Source: CAYVZU01 sp964455935 | GTDB taxonomy: Bacteria > Fibrobacterota > CAYVZU01 | DNA length: 42,379 nt | NCBI GenBank assembly: GCA_964455935.1 | Contig: CAYVZU010000018.1 | Coordinates: forward strand, 1-42,379 | Reading direction: 5' to 3' | Part shown: piece by piece, positions 25,916 to 33,561 of the stretch | Numbering within the stretch: position 1 is the stretch's first letter | Layout: every line of letters begins with the position of its first letter | Position numbers and translations under genes: made by a program | Notes under the pieces: model-generated | What the model was told of the DNA's origin: nothing | Databases searched by the model: none | Seen by the model: only the letters and a program-made list of their open reading frames with translations

Positions 25916-25940
25916 CCCCGCGAAAGATGCTTTCGCGGGG
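25916..25940. repeat. Strong hairpin between regulator and gmd
   Basis: A perfect 11-bp stem with a 3-nt loop (left arm CCCCGCGAAAG at 25916-25926, right arm 25930-25940). It starts 47 nt past the stop of the MarR gene. It is not followed by a T-run on either strand, so it is more likely an attenuator, processing signal or Rho-type block than a simple intrinsic terminator. Confidence 0.55.
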
Positions 25941-25986
25941 ACCCCTTTGAGTAAATGCCCTGCCAACTTCTCGGTTGTTGTCCGGG

Positions 25987-26310
25987 CTATTTCTTGACCT
26001 GCGAAGAGAGCCGGATGACTTCCTGCAGCTCTTCGATCTCCTGCTGGATCTGATCGTATTCGGCCAGCCGCTTACCAAGATACGTTCGCGCCATACGAAG
26101 TTTTTCTTTTACGCCCTTGGCCGTCAAAACGTATTGCCAGTGAATGTGCACGGGATGCTGGAGCTTTTGCGCCTTGACCCAGCCCTTACCAACGAAACCG
26201 GATAGCACGTAGTTGATTTTGCCCAGGCTAACGTTGAGCCGTTTGGCCAGCGTGCGCTGCGTGTGCGAAGGATTCTCTTCAAGCTCGCGGATCAGCTTGT
26301 ATTCGATCAT
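25987..26310 (-). CDS. EPS-associated MarR-like winged-helix regulator
   Basis: 107 residues from the ATG at 26310. A winged-helix domain has 'IRELEENPSHTQRTLAKRL' then 'NVSLGKINYVLSGFVGKGWV', a basic wing 'KLQHPVHIHWQYVLTAKG', and a C-terminal coiled coil 'LAEYDQIQQEIEELQEVIRL' for dimerisation. This matches the small MarR-type proteins found at the head of exopolysaccharide clusters. An upstream in-frame TTG at 26352 has poor ribosome-site spacing, while AAGG precedes the chosen ATG by about 8 nt. It heads the whole polysaccharide locus and probably controls it. A palindrome lies just before its start. Confidence 0.8.
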   Translation of the reverse strand: MIEYKLIRELEENPSHTQRTLAKRLNVSLGKINYVLSGFVGKGWVKAQKLQHPVHIHWQYVLTAKGVKEKLRMARTYLGKRLAEYDQIQQEIEELQEVIRLSSQVKK

Positions 26311-26319
26311 TTCCCAGCC

Positions 26320-26338
26320 TTGTTCAATGAATGAACAA
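26320..26338. promoter_or_regulatory. Palindrome before the MarR-like gene, candidate operator
   Basis: Arms TTGTTCA (26320-26326) and TGAACAA (26332-26338) separated by 5 bp, a dyad typical in size for winged-helix dimers. Its centre is about 19 bp upstream of the ATG, in the 5' leader. Binding by the regulator itself is inference. Confidence 0.5.
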
Positions 26339-26352
26339 AATAATCTGCACAA

Positions 26353-26813
26353 GCTCCAATTCGCAAATCAATCCGGTTGGGCATCGAACACGCCCTAAAT
26401 CAAATGCGGAGTTTTAGGTCGCGCAAGGGGGCAGATTTTCACTACAAGCACCTTCAAAATGAAAACGGCGAAACCAAACCGGCTTCGCCATTCTTTAACC
26501 GAAGAAAGTTTTTACTGTCGAGCATGGGTAAGCACTATTTTGCCGAGAATACTCTTCCCGAATATCAGATGCTGCCTGGCCCGGTTCACGAACCGACATG
26601 CCAAAATGCCGCTTGCCGGAGCGAATACCCTCCTTCTATGTTGTGAAATCAAAGAGAGAGATATTGCCTCCGTCTTTTTCGTTTTTAATTCGTTATCACG
26701 TTCGTTTGGCACTTGGCGCAGGCCGATCCCATGGGAGGCCGGCGGGGAAAGGTCCGGCAGCCTACTCGACCCATTTGCGGGGCGCGGCCGCCGTCCGCAA
26801 AGGAAGGCTCCGC
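26353..26813. other. 461-bp intergenic region between the polysaccharide and surface loci
   Basis: It separates the MarR gene's promoter side from the end of the first AraC-type regulator. One terminator-like hairpin (26467-26489) is seen. Short frames on both strands have no recognisable domain and no ribosome site, so none is called. The part from 26730 to 26813 is notably GC-rich. Confidence 0.5.
26451..26489 (-). terminator. Intrinsic-terminator-like hairpin
   Basis: Read on the minus strand, GGCGAAGCC, loop GGTTT, then GGTTTCGCC gives a 9-bp stem with one G-U pair. It is followed by GTTTTCATTTT. It probably ends transcripts of the regulator gene at 26814-29126, which stops about 325 nt earlier. 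Confidence 0.5.
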
Positions 26814-29126
26814 CTATAGGGTCGACTCCTTCCCTTTCGGTTCGGCCAAATATTGTTTGGCGAAATGAGCGGGCCATGCCATGGTTGGGTCTTCATTGAT
26901 GCTCCGCTGGAGAAACGAGCGGCTCTGCTCCTTGTGCCCTCGCTTCTCCCACAACAACCCGGATAACAGGAACATTTCGGACCGATCCTGTGCAGGATAA
27001 GGCATTTCGTATAGAACCTCGGCCTTCCCGCCAAGGAGAGCTTCCGCAAGCCGCGCGTAATAGCAGCATCGCGAAGGAGGAAAACGTCGCGTCATTTCCT
27101 CCCAGGTTTCTTTGGCCTTCCCGGGATTGCCACCGAGTTCGAAAAAGATTCCCGCCTGAACGCCAGCATTTGCGCAATCGGCAAGTGCCGGGCCGGTTTG
27201 GCGGGCAGCTTGAAGCAGAATCTCTCCCAATTTCGAATAGTCGCAGGCGCCGAACAAATGCAAAGCAAAAGGAATTCCCGGCGCCAAGGGCTTGCTGGGC
27301 GCAGGAACCATTCGCTCGATTATCTTGGCCGCCTCATTTGCGCGACCCGTAGTACACAGAAGACCAGCGCTCAAGAGTTCCGCGAATCTGCCCATGGCCT
27401 GCAGATTCTTGTAGCGGGCCAGCACCTCCTGAAGGATCTTGAGACATTCCGTGAATCTTCCTCGTGCGCGCAGGTTAATGGCCCGATAAATGTCGCACCC
27501 CGCCAGCAATTCCGGGTCATCCACGCTGTCCCGCAAGTCCCGATTGATTCGATCCGATTCGATGAGCTTTCCCTGAATTGCATAGACGTGAACAAGCTCT
27601 CGCTTCGCCCGGGTCATGATTTCGCGCGATTGCGCAGGGGAAAGCAGCAGGTATTCCAGTTCCTTTTCGGCTTCCGCAAAACGGCAACGGGTTTGAAGTG
27701 CATTGGCCAATTGCAGGTGCGCCTCTTGGGCAAAGTGGGTTTGCGGTGTTTCGAATTCAACAAGATGATTCCAAATGGAGATGCAGCGATCGTGAAATCC
27801 CCGGCCCGCGATTTCGCCGGCGGCGTGCTCCAAAAGATCGCGTATTCGGCCGCGTAGTCCAGGATGCGCAAAAAGGAAGCGGGTATTGGCCAAGAATTCA
27901 TCGAAAAGGCCTTGCTCGCAATCCACCTGTAGCTGCGCGATCTTCGCCTGCTGGGCCCAGAAGTTATCGGTCGGAAGTGCGCTGACCTTTTCCAGCCATA
28001 ATCGCGCCTGCACGTAGTGACCTTCCATGAGGTAGCACATCGCGACTTTAAAGCGAAGCTCCACAGTTTCATCGAAGGAATCGGTCGCCTCCAGAAGACG
28101 CAAGTAGAAATCACGGGCACGGTCATACAGTTTGTTGGTATAGAGCGAATCACCCTGTCGCACAGTACGGATCAGCGGGATGAACCCATTATTCATGACA
28201 ACGAAGTCCTGAATTTGGATGGAGGAATGCCACGTCCCCACCGCAAAGTGGGAGCGCATGGAGTAGTGTGGAGGGAAAGCGTCGCGCGAAGAAAAGAGCT
28301 CCTGCCCGTCTATAGTAATGATAGCGGCATCGTCTCGTAACTCAAAAAGGATCGTGCAAGAACTTCCTGGATGCAAGACTCCGGCTGGATTCCAGCGATG
28401 ATCGCCGTTTTCGTTGACAAACTCTCCCGTTATATTGCCATGGGCTCCCAGGGTACACGTGCAATATCTGTGTTCCAAAGAATCGCTGCAAAGCAGTAGA
28501 ATCAAATGTGGCAGCCCCTTCTGCCCGACACGGACCGTTAATGAAATCGTGAAATTCTCGGGCAAGGGTCGATTCAGAAGAAGAAAAGCGGCTTCAGGGC
28601 TCGATCCTTGCGCGCAGCCTTCGGCCTGAATCCATCCGCCTTCAATAGGTGTCCACCAAGCGGCCAAATTGGTTCCGAGGAAATTGTCGCGTAACCATTC
28701 CCTCTTCTGTCCCTGGAAATTCGATTGAGCTGAAGAAGGCTGGGCCTCTCCCATTAGCTTGAAAGACCTGCGAAATGCGGTTGGGGATGTTCCGCATTTA
28801 GTACGAAACAGATCAGCAAAGCGGGTGTAGCTGGCAAAACCTACATCCATGGCAATTTCCAAAATGCTCAACTCGGTATTGCTAAGAAGCTCCTTTGCTT
28901 TCTGAAGGCGAAGTCTCAGTAGGTACGCGTAAATGCTTTCGCCAGTGGCTTTCTTGAAAATCGCGCGGAGTCGCGAGCCCGAATATCCCAGATGTTGCGC
29001 AACATCGTTAACTGTGAGCTGCGAGAATAGATTGGCTTTCATGTAGGCAATGGAGCGTTCCACAATTGCCTGTGTCTTGGGTTGGTTTCGAGCCAATTGG
29101 AAACTCCTCCGAGGTTCGACCGGCAA
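26814..29126 (-). CDS. AraC-type HTH / concanavalin-like / TPR regulator 1
   Basis: A 770-residue protein without signal peptide or membrane helix, so cytoplasmic. Residues 20-122 are an AraC-family double HTH ('LTVNDVAQHLGYSGSRLRAI', 'ILEIAMDVGFASYTRFADLF', 'TSPTAFRRSF'). Residues ~147-311 form a concanavalin/LamG-like beta-sandwich ('LPENFTISLTVRV', 'FELRDDAAIITIDGQELF', 'SHFAVGTWHSSIQIQDFVV'). Residues ~320-770 are helical TPR-like repeats ('GDSLYTNKLYDRARDFYLRL' and others). AraC HTHs are normally C-terminal; here it leads. Start is TTG at 29126, with AAGGAG 7 nt upstream. It is divergent from a secreted concanavalin-like gene that it probably controls. A paralogue lies at 38399-40663. 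Confidence 0.8.
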   Translation of the reverse strand: MPVEPRRSFQLARNQPKTQAIVERSIAYMKANLFSQLTVNDVAQHLGYSGSRLRAIFKKATGESIYAYLLRLRLQKAKELLSNTELSILEIAMDVGFASYTRFADLFRTKCGTSPTAFRRSFKLMGEAQPSSAQSNFQGQKREWLRDNFLGTNLAAWWTPIEGGWIQAEGCAQGSSPEAAFLLLNRPLPENFTISLTVRVGQKGLPHLILLLCSDSLEHRYCTCTLGAHGNITGEFVNENGDHRWNPAGVLHPGSSCTILFELRDDAAIITIDGQELFSSRDAFPPHYSMRSHFAVGTWHSSIQIQDFVVMNNGFIPLIRTVRQGDSLYTNKLYDRARDFYLRLLEATDSFDETVELRFKVAMCYLMEGHYVQARLWLEKVSALPTDNFWAQQAKIAQLQVDCEQGLFDEFLANTRFLFAHPGLRGRIRDLLEHAAGEIAGRGFHDRCISIWNHLVEFETPQTHFAQEAHLQLANALQTRCRFAEAEKELEYLLLSPAQSREIMTRAKRELVHVYAIQGKLIESDRINRDLRDSVDDPELLAGCDIYRAINLRARGRFTECLKILQEVLARYKNLQAMGRFAELLSAGLLCTTGRANEAAKIIERMVPAPSKPLAPGIPFALHLFGACDYSKLGEILLQAARQTGPALADCANAGVQAGIFFELGGNPGKAKETWEEMTRRFPPSRCCYYARLAEALLGGKAEVLYEMPYPAQDRSEMFLLSGLLWEKRGHKEQSRSFLQRSINEDPTMAWPAHFAKQYLAEPKGKESTL

Positions 29127-29149
29127 CGGTCAACTCCTTGGCGTTCATT

Positions 29150-29294
29150 CCAAAATAAGCAGAAGAATGATATTAAACAAGCATAAATATGATGTGCACG
29201 CAACTTTTTCCCTTCATATTAGTAGCGCGAAATAAAATGCCACAATTGTGGCCAAATCCAATTTAATTGATTAAATTATAAATTAGGAGGCGAA
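29150..29294 (+). promoter_or_regulatory. Duplicated regulatory block, copy A
   Basis: It holds CCAAAATAAGCA (from 29150), AACAAGC, ATATGATG, CTTCATATTA and CAATTTAATTGATTAAAT (29259-29276), in the same order and spacing as copy B at 31998-32134. It lies between regulator 1 and the first secreted gene. The last block contains 7-bp arms AATTTAA/TTAAATT around TTGA. Confidence 0.6.
29239..29252. promoter_or_regulatory. 14-bp perfect palindrome, candidate operator
   Basis: GCCACAATTGTGGC is self-complementary over its whole length and lies midway between the divergent regulator and target gene. It is absent from copy B of the regulatory block, so it may serve the regulator's own promoter. Confidence 0.5.
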
Positions 29295-30746
29295 ATGCAA
29301 AACGAGAAACAAATTCCAAGATCTTCGCGCTCTCTAGCAAACCTAGTATCTCTTAAAACACTTGAACGCTTTTTTATCATATTGGCTTCTGTTCTTTGTC
29401 CCTGCGCTGGGCCCTGTTTTTCCCAAACGGTTCTGTGGCAGTGCACGTTTGACGAATCCGGCGCTACAGCCGCGGACATCGTGGCAAAAAGCGGCGCCAC
29501 ACCCTATTTCAGCAGCGGTACAACCTCCATTATTGCAGGAGGTCACGATGGCCGCAAAGCCATTAGCTGGTATTATTCCAATAGTGGCAACGAGACAGGT
29601 GATATTTTCGCAATCAACATCGCGAAAAAGCAGGAGATCACGTTTGTGTATTGGGAGAAATTCGACGTTGCTTCCAGCGCGTCGAGCATATGGAACGTGA
29701 AGAGCATAAGGGTATTCAACGACCAGGCGGGCCAAAATTTCTTGGGCGGCATCATGTCGAGATGGGGTGCCGGATTTTGGCAGCAAGGGAACTTTGGCTC
29801 GGCCAAATTGGCAACAACACCTCTTGTGATAACGGTCAACACGACTCCTGACTATTGTCCGGGTAGCGGCCATTCCTTTACATGTAACCCGCCGACCCCG
29901 CCGGGACGAACCGCCCTAAACTGGGCGATAGGGTCCGACACCTCGTGGTATAAAATACGGATCTATATGAAGGCGCCCTCAAGCGATAACGCCGCGGATG
30001 GAGTCACGAAAGTGTGGATCAATGAAGGTCTTATGTATACCTTATCAGAAATGACGCCGGATTTAAGATCGCAGCACTACCCGTACTTCACCTCCATAAC
30101 TGTACATCCCAGCGATGATTTTCTTCAAGCGGTGGGTGGGAACCGATTCCCTTTCCATCACCTTTATGACGATATGATTCTGTACGAAGGACTGGTTCTT
30201 CCTCCTGGCGCTGCCGATACGGCAGTCCCTGTCGCTCCAAGCAATCTCGTCGCTGTCGCGGTCTCTTCGACCCAGATTAATCTGTCCTGGAGAGATAACT
30301 CGACCAACGAAGCAGGTTTTCAAATTGAATATAAGGTAAGCCCCACCGGAACCTGGGCGAGTTTGGGTATGACAAACGCAAATGCCACGACCTTCAGCAA
30401 AACAGGGTTAGGCGCTTCTCACACTTTCTATTTCCGGGTTAGCGCAGCCAATTCCAACGGCTTTTCGTTGTACTCCAACGAAGCCAATGCCACAACAAAC
30501 TCAGCGCATCTCGTTCCGGCTTTTGCGGGTGGAGACACGAAAGGCGCATTGGCCGGCACGTGGGTTTGTCTGCTGGGGAATGCGAGCCAGCGCGTGATTA
30601 CAAGTGAAGTCATGGGGGGTGTAGCGGTCTATAACGTCTCGGGGAAAAATGTGGGCCACTACATCAAGGACGGCAGAGGAACCAACATGGTTACTCTACC
30701 GTCCCGGTTACAGGGAGTGTTCTATTTAAAGTTCGAGAAAGAGTAA
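29295..30746 (+). CDS. Secreted concanavalin-like protein with FN3 and C-terminal sorting-like domain
   Basis: 483 residues. A signal peptide (about 1-43, hydrophobic core 'RFFIILASVLCPCAG') is followed by mature 'QTVLWQCTFDESGATAAD'. Residues 46-300 are a concanavalin-like sandwich with 'EITFVYWEKFDV', 'SIWNVKS', 'TSWYKIRIYMKAPSS', 'FPFHHLYDDMILYEG'. Residues 313-401 are a fibronectin type III domain, and 405-483 a type-IX-like C-terminal module ('GVAVYNVSGKNVG', 'LQGVFYLKFEKE'). AGGAGG lies 5 nt before the ATG. The fold resembles some polysaccharide lyases, but no catalytic set can be named, so glycan binding or cleavage at the cell surface is inference. First of three tandem paralogues and the only one with FN3. 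Confidence 0.8.
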   Translation: MQNEKQIPRSSRSLANLVSLKTLERFFIILASVLCPCAGPCFSQTVLWQCTFDESGATAADIVAKSGATPYFSSGTTSIIAGGHDGRKAISWYYSNSGNETGDIFAINIAKKQEITFVYWEKFDVASSASSIWNVKSIRVFNDQAGQNFLGGIMSRWGAGFWQQGNFGSAKLATTPLVITVNTTPDYCPGSGHSFTCNPPTPPGRTALNWAIGSDTSWYKIRIYMKAPSSDNAADGVTKVWINEGLMYTLSEMTPDLRSQHYPYFTSITVHPSDDFLQAVGGNRFPFHHLYDDMILYEGLVLPPGAADTAVPVAPSNLVAVAVSSTQINLSWRDNSTNEAGFQIEYKVSPTGTWASLGMTNANATTFSKTGLGASHTFYFRVSAANSNGFSLYSNEANATTNSAHLVPAFAGGDTKGALAGTWVCLLGNASQRVITSEVMGGVAVYNVSGKNVGHYIKDGRGTNMVTLPSRLQGVFYLKFEKE

Positions 30747-30788
30747 CACCAGTCCTGATCCAATACCAAAAGAAGAAAGGCGGGGGCT

Positions 30789-31946
30789 ATGGTGAGCATT
30801 CTTGGCAAACCAAAGTGGATATGGGTGGGGTTGGCATTGGTCCTCCGGCTGGGTGTGGTAAACTGCTTTGGCCAAGCGGTTCTATGGCAATGCACTTTCG
30901 ATGAGCCCGGTGCAACAGCCGCGGACGTCGTGGCCAAGAGCGGCGCCACGCCGTATTTCAAGTATAGCATTCCCTCTATTGTAACAGGGGGCCACGACGG
31001 TCGCAAAGCTATTAGCTGGTACTATCCCAATAACGGGGGTGAAATTGGTGACGGTTTCACGATCTATCTTACCAATAAGCGGGAGATCACGTTTGTGTAT
31101 TGGGAGAAGTTCGACGTCGATCCCAGCAAATCGAGCATTTGGAACGTGAAAAGTACCAGGGCTTATACTAATAACGACGAATACATTGGTGGACTTATGT
31201 CGTTATGGGGTGGCCAGATGTGGCAACAAGGCAATTTTGGTTCAGGGAGACTGACTACAACACCCAATGCAAGCAACGTCATAACGGATCCAGCCGGGTA
31301 TTGCCCAGGGCCTGGTCCCATCTACAATTGTCCCAATGGAAGATTGTCACTAAACTGGTCCCCCGGTTTTGGCACTTCGTGGCACAAAATACGAATCCAT
31401 TACAAAGTGCCTTCGAGCGTCTCGGCAGCCGATGGCATTACCACATTATGGATCGATGAGAACCTTATTTACACACTAAGCAACATCGCGGGAACGTCAA
31501 CGTGGTCCCCCTATATTGTTTTTATCACCGTTCATCCGAGCGATGACTTCTTCCAGGGAGGGCTTCCCGGCAACCGATTTCCATTTCATCATTTGTATGA
31601 CGATATGACTGTTTACCAAGGCTACGTTCCGCCGTCCCCGGCCATCGTTGCCAAAAGTAGCACCGCAAATTCCTCCTTCAATGTGCGCGCGCTGCCAATT
31701 CATTCCGGTCAAGGTCTGCGTTTTTCGTTGAACCTTCCCAAAGCCGGAGACTTTACGCTGCGATTGACTAATGCCGAAGGTCGCGAGATTTACAGCGGCA
31801 GCGAGAATGCAACGACCAGTGGAATGCATACGGTAGAGTGGAGTGCCGCCTCAATGCGAATGGGCAGAATAACAAGCGGGCTGTATCTCCTTTCGTTGGA
31901 ACAGGAAGGGAAGAAGGCGATTTACAGGCTTCCGGTGATTCAGTGA
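30789..31946 (+). CDS. Secreted concanavalin-like protein, tandem paralogue 2
   Basis: 385 residues, signal peptide 1-28 ('WVGLALVLRLGVVNCFGQ'), then a concanavalin-like domain nearly identical in plan to its neighbours ('QAVLWQCTFDEPGATAAD', 'REITFVYWEKFDVDPSKS', 'FPFHHLYDDMTVYQG'). Eight or more conserved aromatic residues are kept, and two extra cysteines ('YCPGPGPIYNCPNG') may form a disulfide. The C-terminal module 'FTLRLTNAEGREIYSG' ... 'SGLYLLSLEQEGKKAIYRL' is of type-IX-sorting/FlgD style. It lies 42 bp after paralogue 1 with GGCGGGGG before the ATG and has no promoter-sized gap, so it is cotranscribed. Confidence 0.8.
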   Translation: MVSILGKPKWIWVGLALVLRLGVVNCFGQAVLWQCTFDEPGATAADVVAKSGATPYFKYSIPSIVTGGHDGRKAISWYYPNNGGEIGDGFTIYLTNKREITFVYWEKFDVDPSKSSIWNVKSTRAYTNNDEYIGGLMSLWGGQMWQQGNFGSGRLTTTPNASNVITDPAGYCPGPGPIYNCPNGRLSLNWSPGFGTSWHKIRIHYKVPSSVSAADGITTLWIDENLIYTLSNIAGTSTWSPYIVFITVHPSDDFFQGGLPGNRFPFHHLYDDMTVYQGYVPPSPAIVAKSSTANSSFNVRALPIHSGQGLRFSLNLPKAGDFTLRLTNAEGREIYSGSENATTSGMHTVEWSAASMRMGRITSGLYLLSLEQEGKKAIYRLPVIQ

Positions 31947-31997
31947 AGACTGGCCCAAATTACGAATGAGCCTTTGGCTTGGAGGACTTATAGTCTG

Positions 31998-32134
31998 CCA
32001 AAATAAGCATTATCATGATGTATAACAAGCGCAATCATGATGATATCAATGGTTCATACTCCTCATATTATCATTCAGGAAAGAACAAACAAGACCAGAT
32101 CAATTTAATTGATTAAATGCAAATCGGGGTCAAA
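31998..32134 (+). promoter_or_regulatory. Duplicated regulatory block, copy B
   Basis: It repeats the order CCAAAATAAGCA, AACAAGC, ATCATGATG, CCTCATATTA and CAATTTAATTGATTAAAT (32101-32118) found before the first secreted gene. This gives paralogue 3 its own promoter and a likely shared regulator. Confidence 0.6.
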
Positions 32135-33343
32135 ATGCGTGGCAACGGACCAATCAATGAATCTTCGCGATCCCTGTTGCAAAGGGAAACCCTCAAAACG
32201 CTTGGGCGTCTCCTTGTTGTATCAACTTTCATTCTTGGTTTGCATGTATCACCTAGTTTTTCCCAGACGGTTCTGTGGCAGTGTACATTCGACGAATCCG
32301 GCGCAACAGCCGCTGAAGTCGTAGCCAAGAGCGGAGCCACGCCGTATTTCAAGTATAGCGCGCCTTCCATCGTAGCAGGAGGCCATGATGGCCGCAAGGC
32401 CATTAGTTGGTATTATCCAAATAGTGGTTACGAGATGGGTGATGGTTTCCAAATCAACATTGCGAACAAGCCACAGATAACTTTTGTGTATTGGGAGAAG
32501 TTCGATGTTGATCCCAGCAAATCCGACATCTGGAATGTAAAAAGTACCAGGGCTTACACAAACGTCAACGGCGGGGGCGACTTCATCGGCGCGCTAGTGT
32601 CGTTGTGGGGCGGCCAGATGTGGCAACAAGGCAATTTTGGTTCGGGGAAACTGACTGTTACCTCCAATGCCAACAATGTCATAACGGATCCTGTCGGATA
32701 TTGCCCCGGGAGTGGGCCCATTTACAACTGTCCCAACGGAAGATTATCCTTAAACTGGTCTCCCGGTTTTGGCACTTCGTGGCACAAAATACGAATCTAC
32801 TACAAAGTGCCTTCCAGCGTTTCGGCGGCCAATGGCGTTACGATGTTGTGGATCGACGAGAATCTCATCTACACGCTGAGTAACATTTCCGGTCTACCAA
32901 CCTGGTCCCCTTACATTGTATTCATCACCGTGCATCCAAGCGATGACTTCTTCCAAGGAGGGCTCCCTGGAAACAGATTTCCGTTCCACCACCTATATGA
33001 CGACATGACGGTTTACGACGGTTTGGTTCCGCCAACCACGGGCATTTCGTCAACCAATAGCACCGCCGCATCAACATTTGGCGCTCGCGTTTTGCCTTTC
33101 CATTCTCGTGGCTTGCGTTTTTCCGTGAATCTCCTAAAAGCCGGGGATTTTACGCTTCGTCTGATTGACGCCGCGGGCCGAGAGGTCTACAGCCGTCGCG
33201 AAAGGGCAAATGGCGGTGGAATGCATGCGGTAGAGTGGAATGCCGCCTCCACGCGAATCGGTGGGATTGCCAACGGCCTGTATTTCCTTTCACTGGAGCA
33301 GGAAGGGAACAGGTCGATTTGCAGGCTTCCTGTGGTCCAATGA
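32135..33343 (+). CDS. Secreted concanavalin-like protein, tandem paralogue 3
   Basis: 402 residues. Alignment of its leader with that of paralogue 1 puts the start at the ATG at 32135, after GGGGT, rather than at 32117, which falls inside the conserved TTAAAT block. The signal peptide has core 'LLVVSTFILGLHVSPSF'. The concanavalin domain matches paralogue 2 almost throughout ('QITFVYWEKFDVDPSKSD', 'WHKIRIYYKVPSSVSAANG', 'FPFHHLYDDMTVYDG'). The C-terminal module reads 'FTLRLIDAAGREVYSR' ... 'NGLYFLSLEQEGNRSICRL'. Paralogues 2 and 3 are clearly a recent duplication. Confidence 0.8.
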   Translation: MRGNGPINESSRSLLQRETLKTLGRLLVVSTFILGLHVSPSFSQTVLWQCTFDESGATAAEVVAKSGATPYFKYSAPSIVAGGHDGRKAISWYYPNSGYEMGDGFQINIANKPQITFVYWEKFDVDPSKSDIWNVKSTRAYTNVNGGGDFIGALVSLWGGQMWQQGNFGSGKLTVTSNANNVITDPVGYCPGSGPIYNCPNGRLSLNWSPGFGTSWHKIRIYYKVPSSVSAANGVTMLWIDENLIYTLSNISGLPTWSPYIVFITVHPSDDFFQGGLPGNRFPFHHLYDDMTVYDGLVPPTTGISSTNSTAASTFGARVLPFHSRGLRFSVNLLKAGDFTLRLIDAAGREVYSRRERANGGGMHAVEWNAASTRIGGIANGLYFLSLEQEGNRSICRLPVVQ

Positions 33344-33464
33344 GTAATGGCCGGTTCAACATGCGGACGGACCGTCGCTTGTGAGGACCTTTGAACCTAA
33401 ACTCCGCAGTTTTATGCGGCCCATAACGCACAATCTCTTGCGCATCAAGGCATTCGGGCTTCTT

Positions 33465-33490
33465 GTTCATATCACCTTGTCGATATGAAC
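33465..33490. repeat. Inverted repeat between tandem paralogue 3 and the esterase-like gene
   Basis: Perfect 9-bp arms GTTCATATC (33465-33473) and GATATGAAC (33482-33490) with an 8-nt spacer, 72 nt upstream of the next start codon. There is no T-run, so an operator or leader structure is more likely than a terminator. Confidence 0.5.
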
Positions 33491-33561
33491 TGCGAACCCT
33501 TCAAGCCTTGCTGCATCAAGATCTTGCGGTTCTGAATCCACTGCCAACTGCGGAATTTAGG

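Noticed and set aside
26377..26877. Open frames on both strands in the gap between loci
   Set aside because: No ribosome site, no family motif, mixed basic/proline-rich composition typical of noncoding GC-rich DNA.
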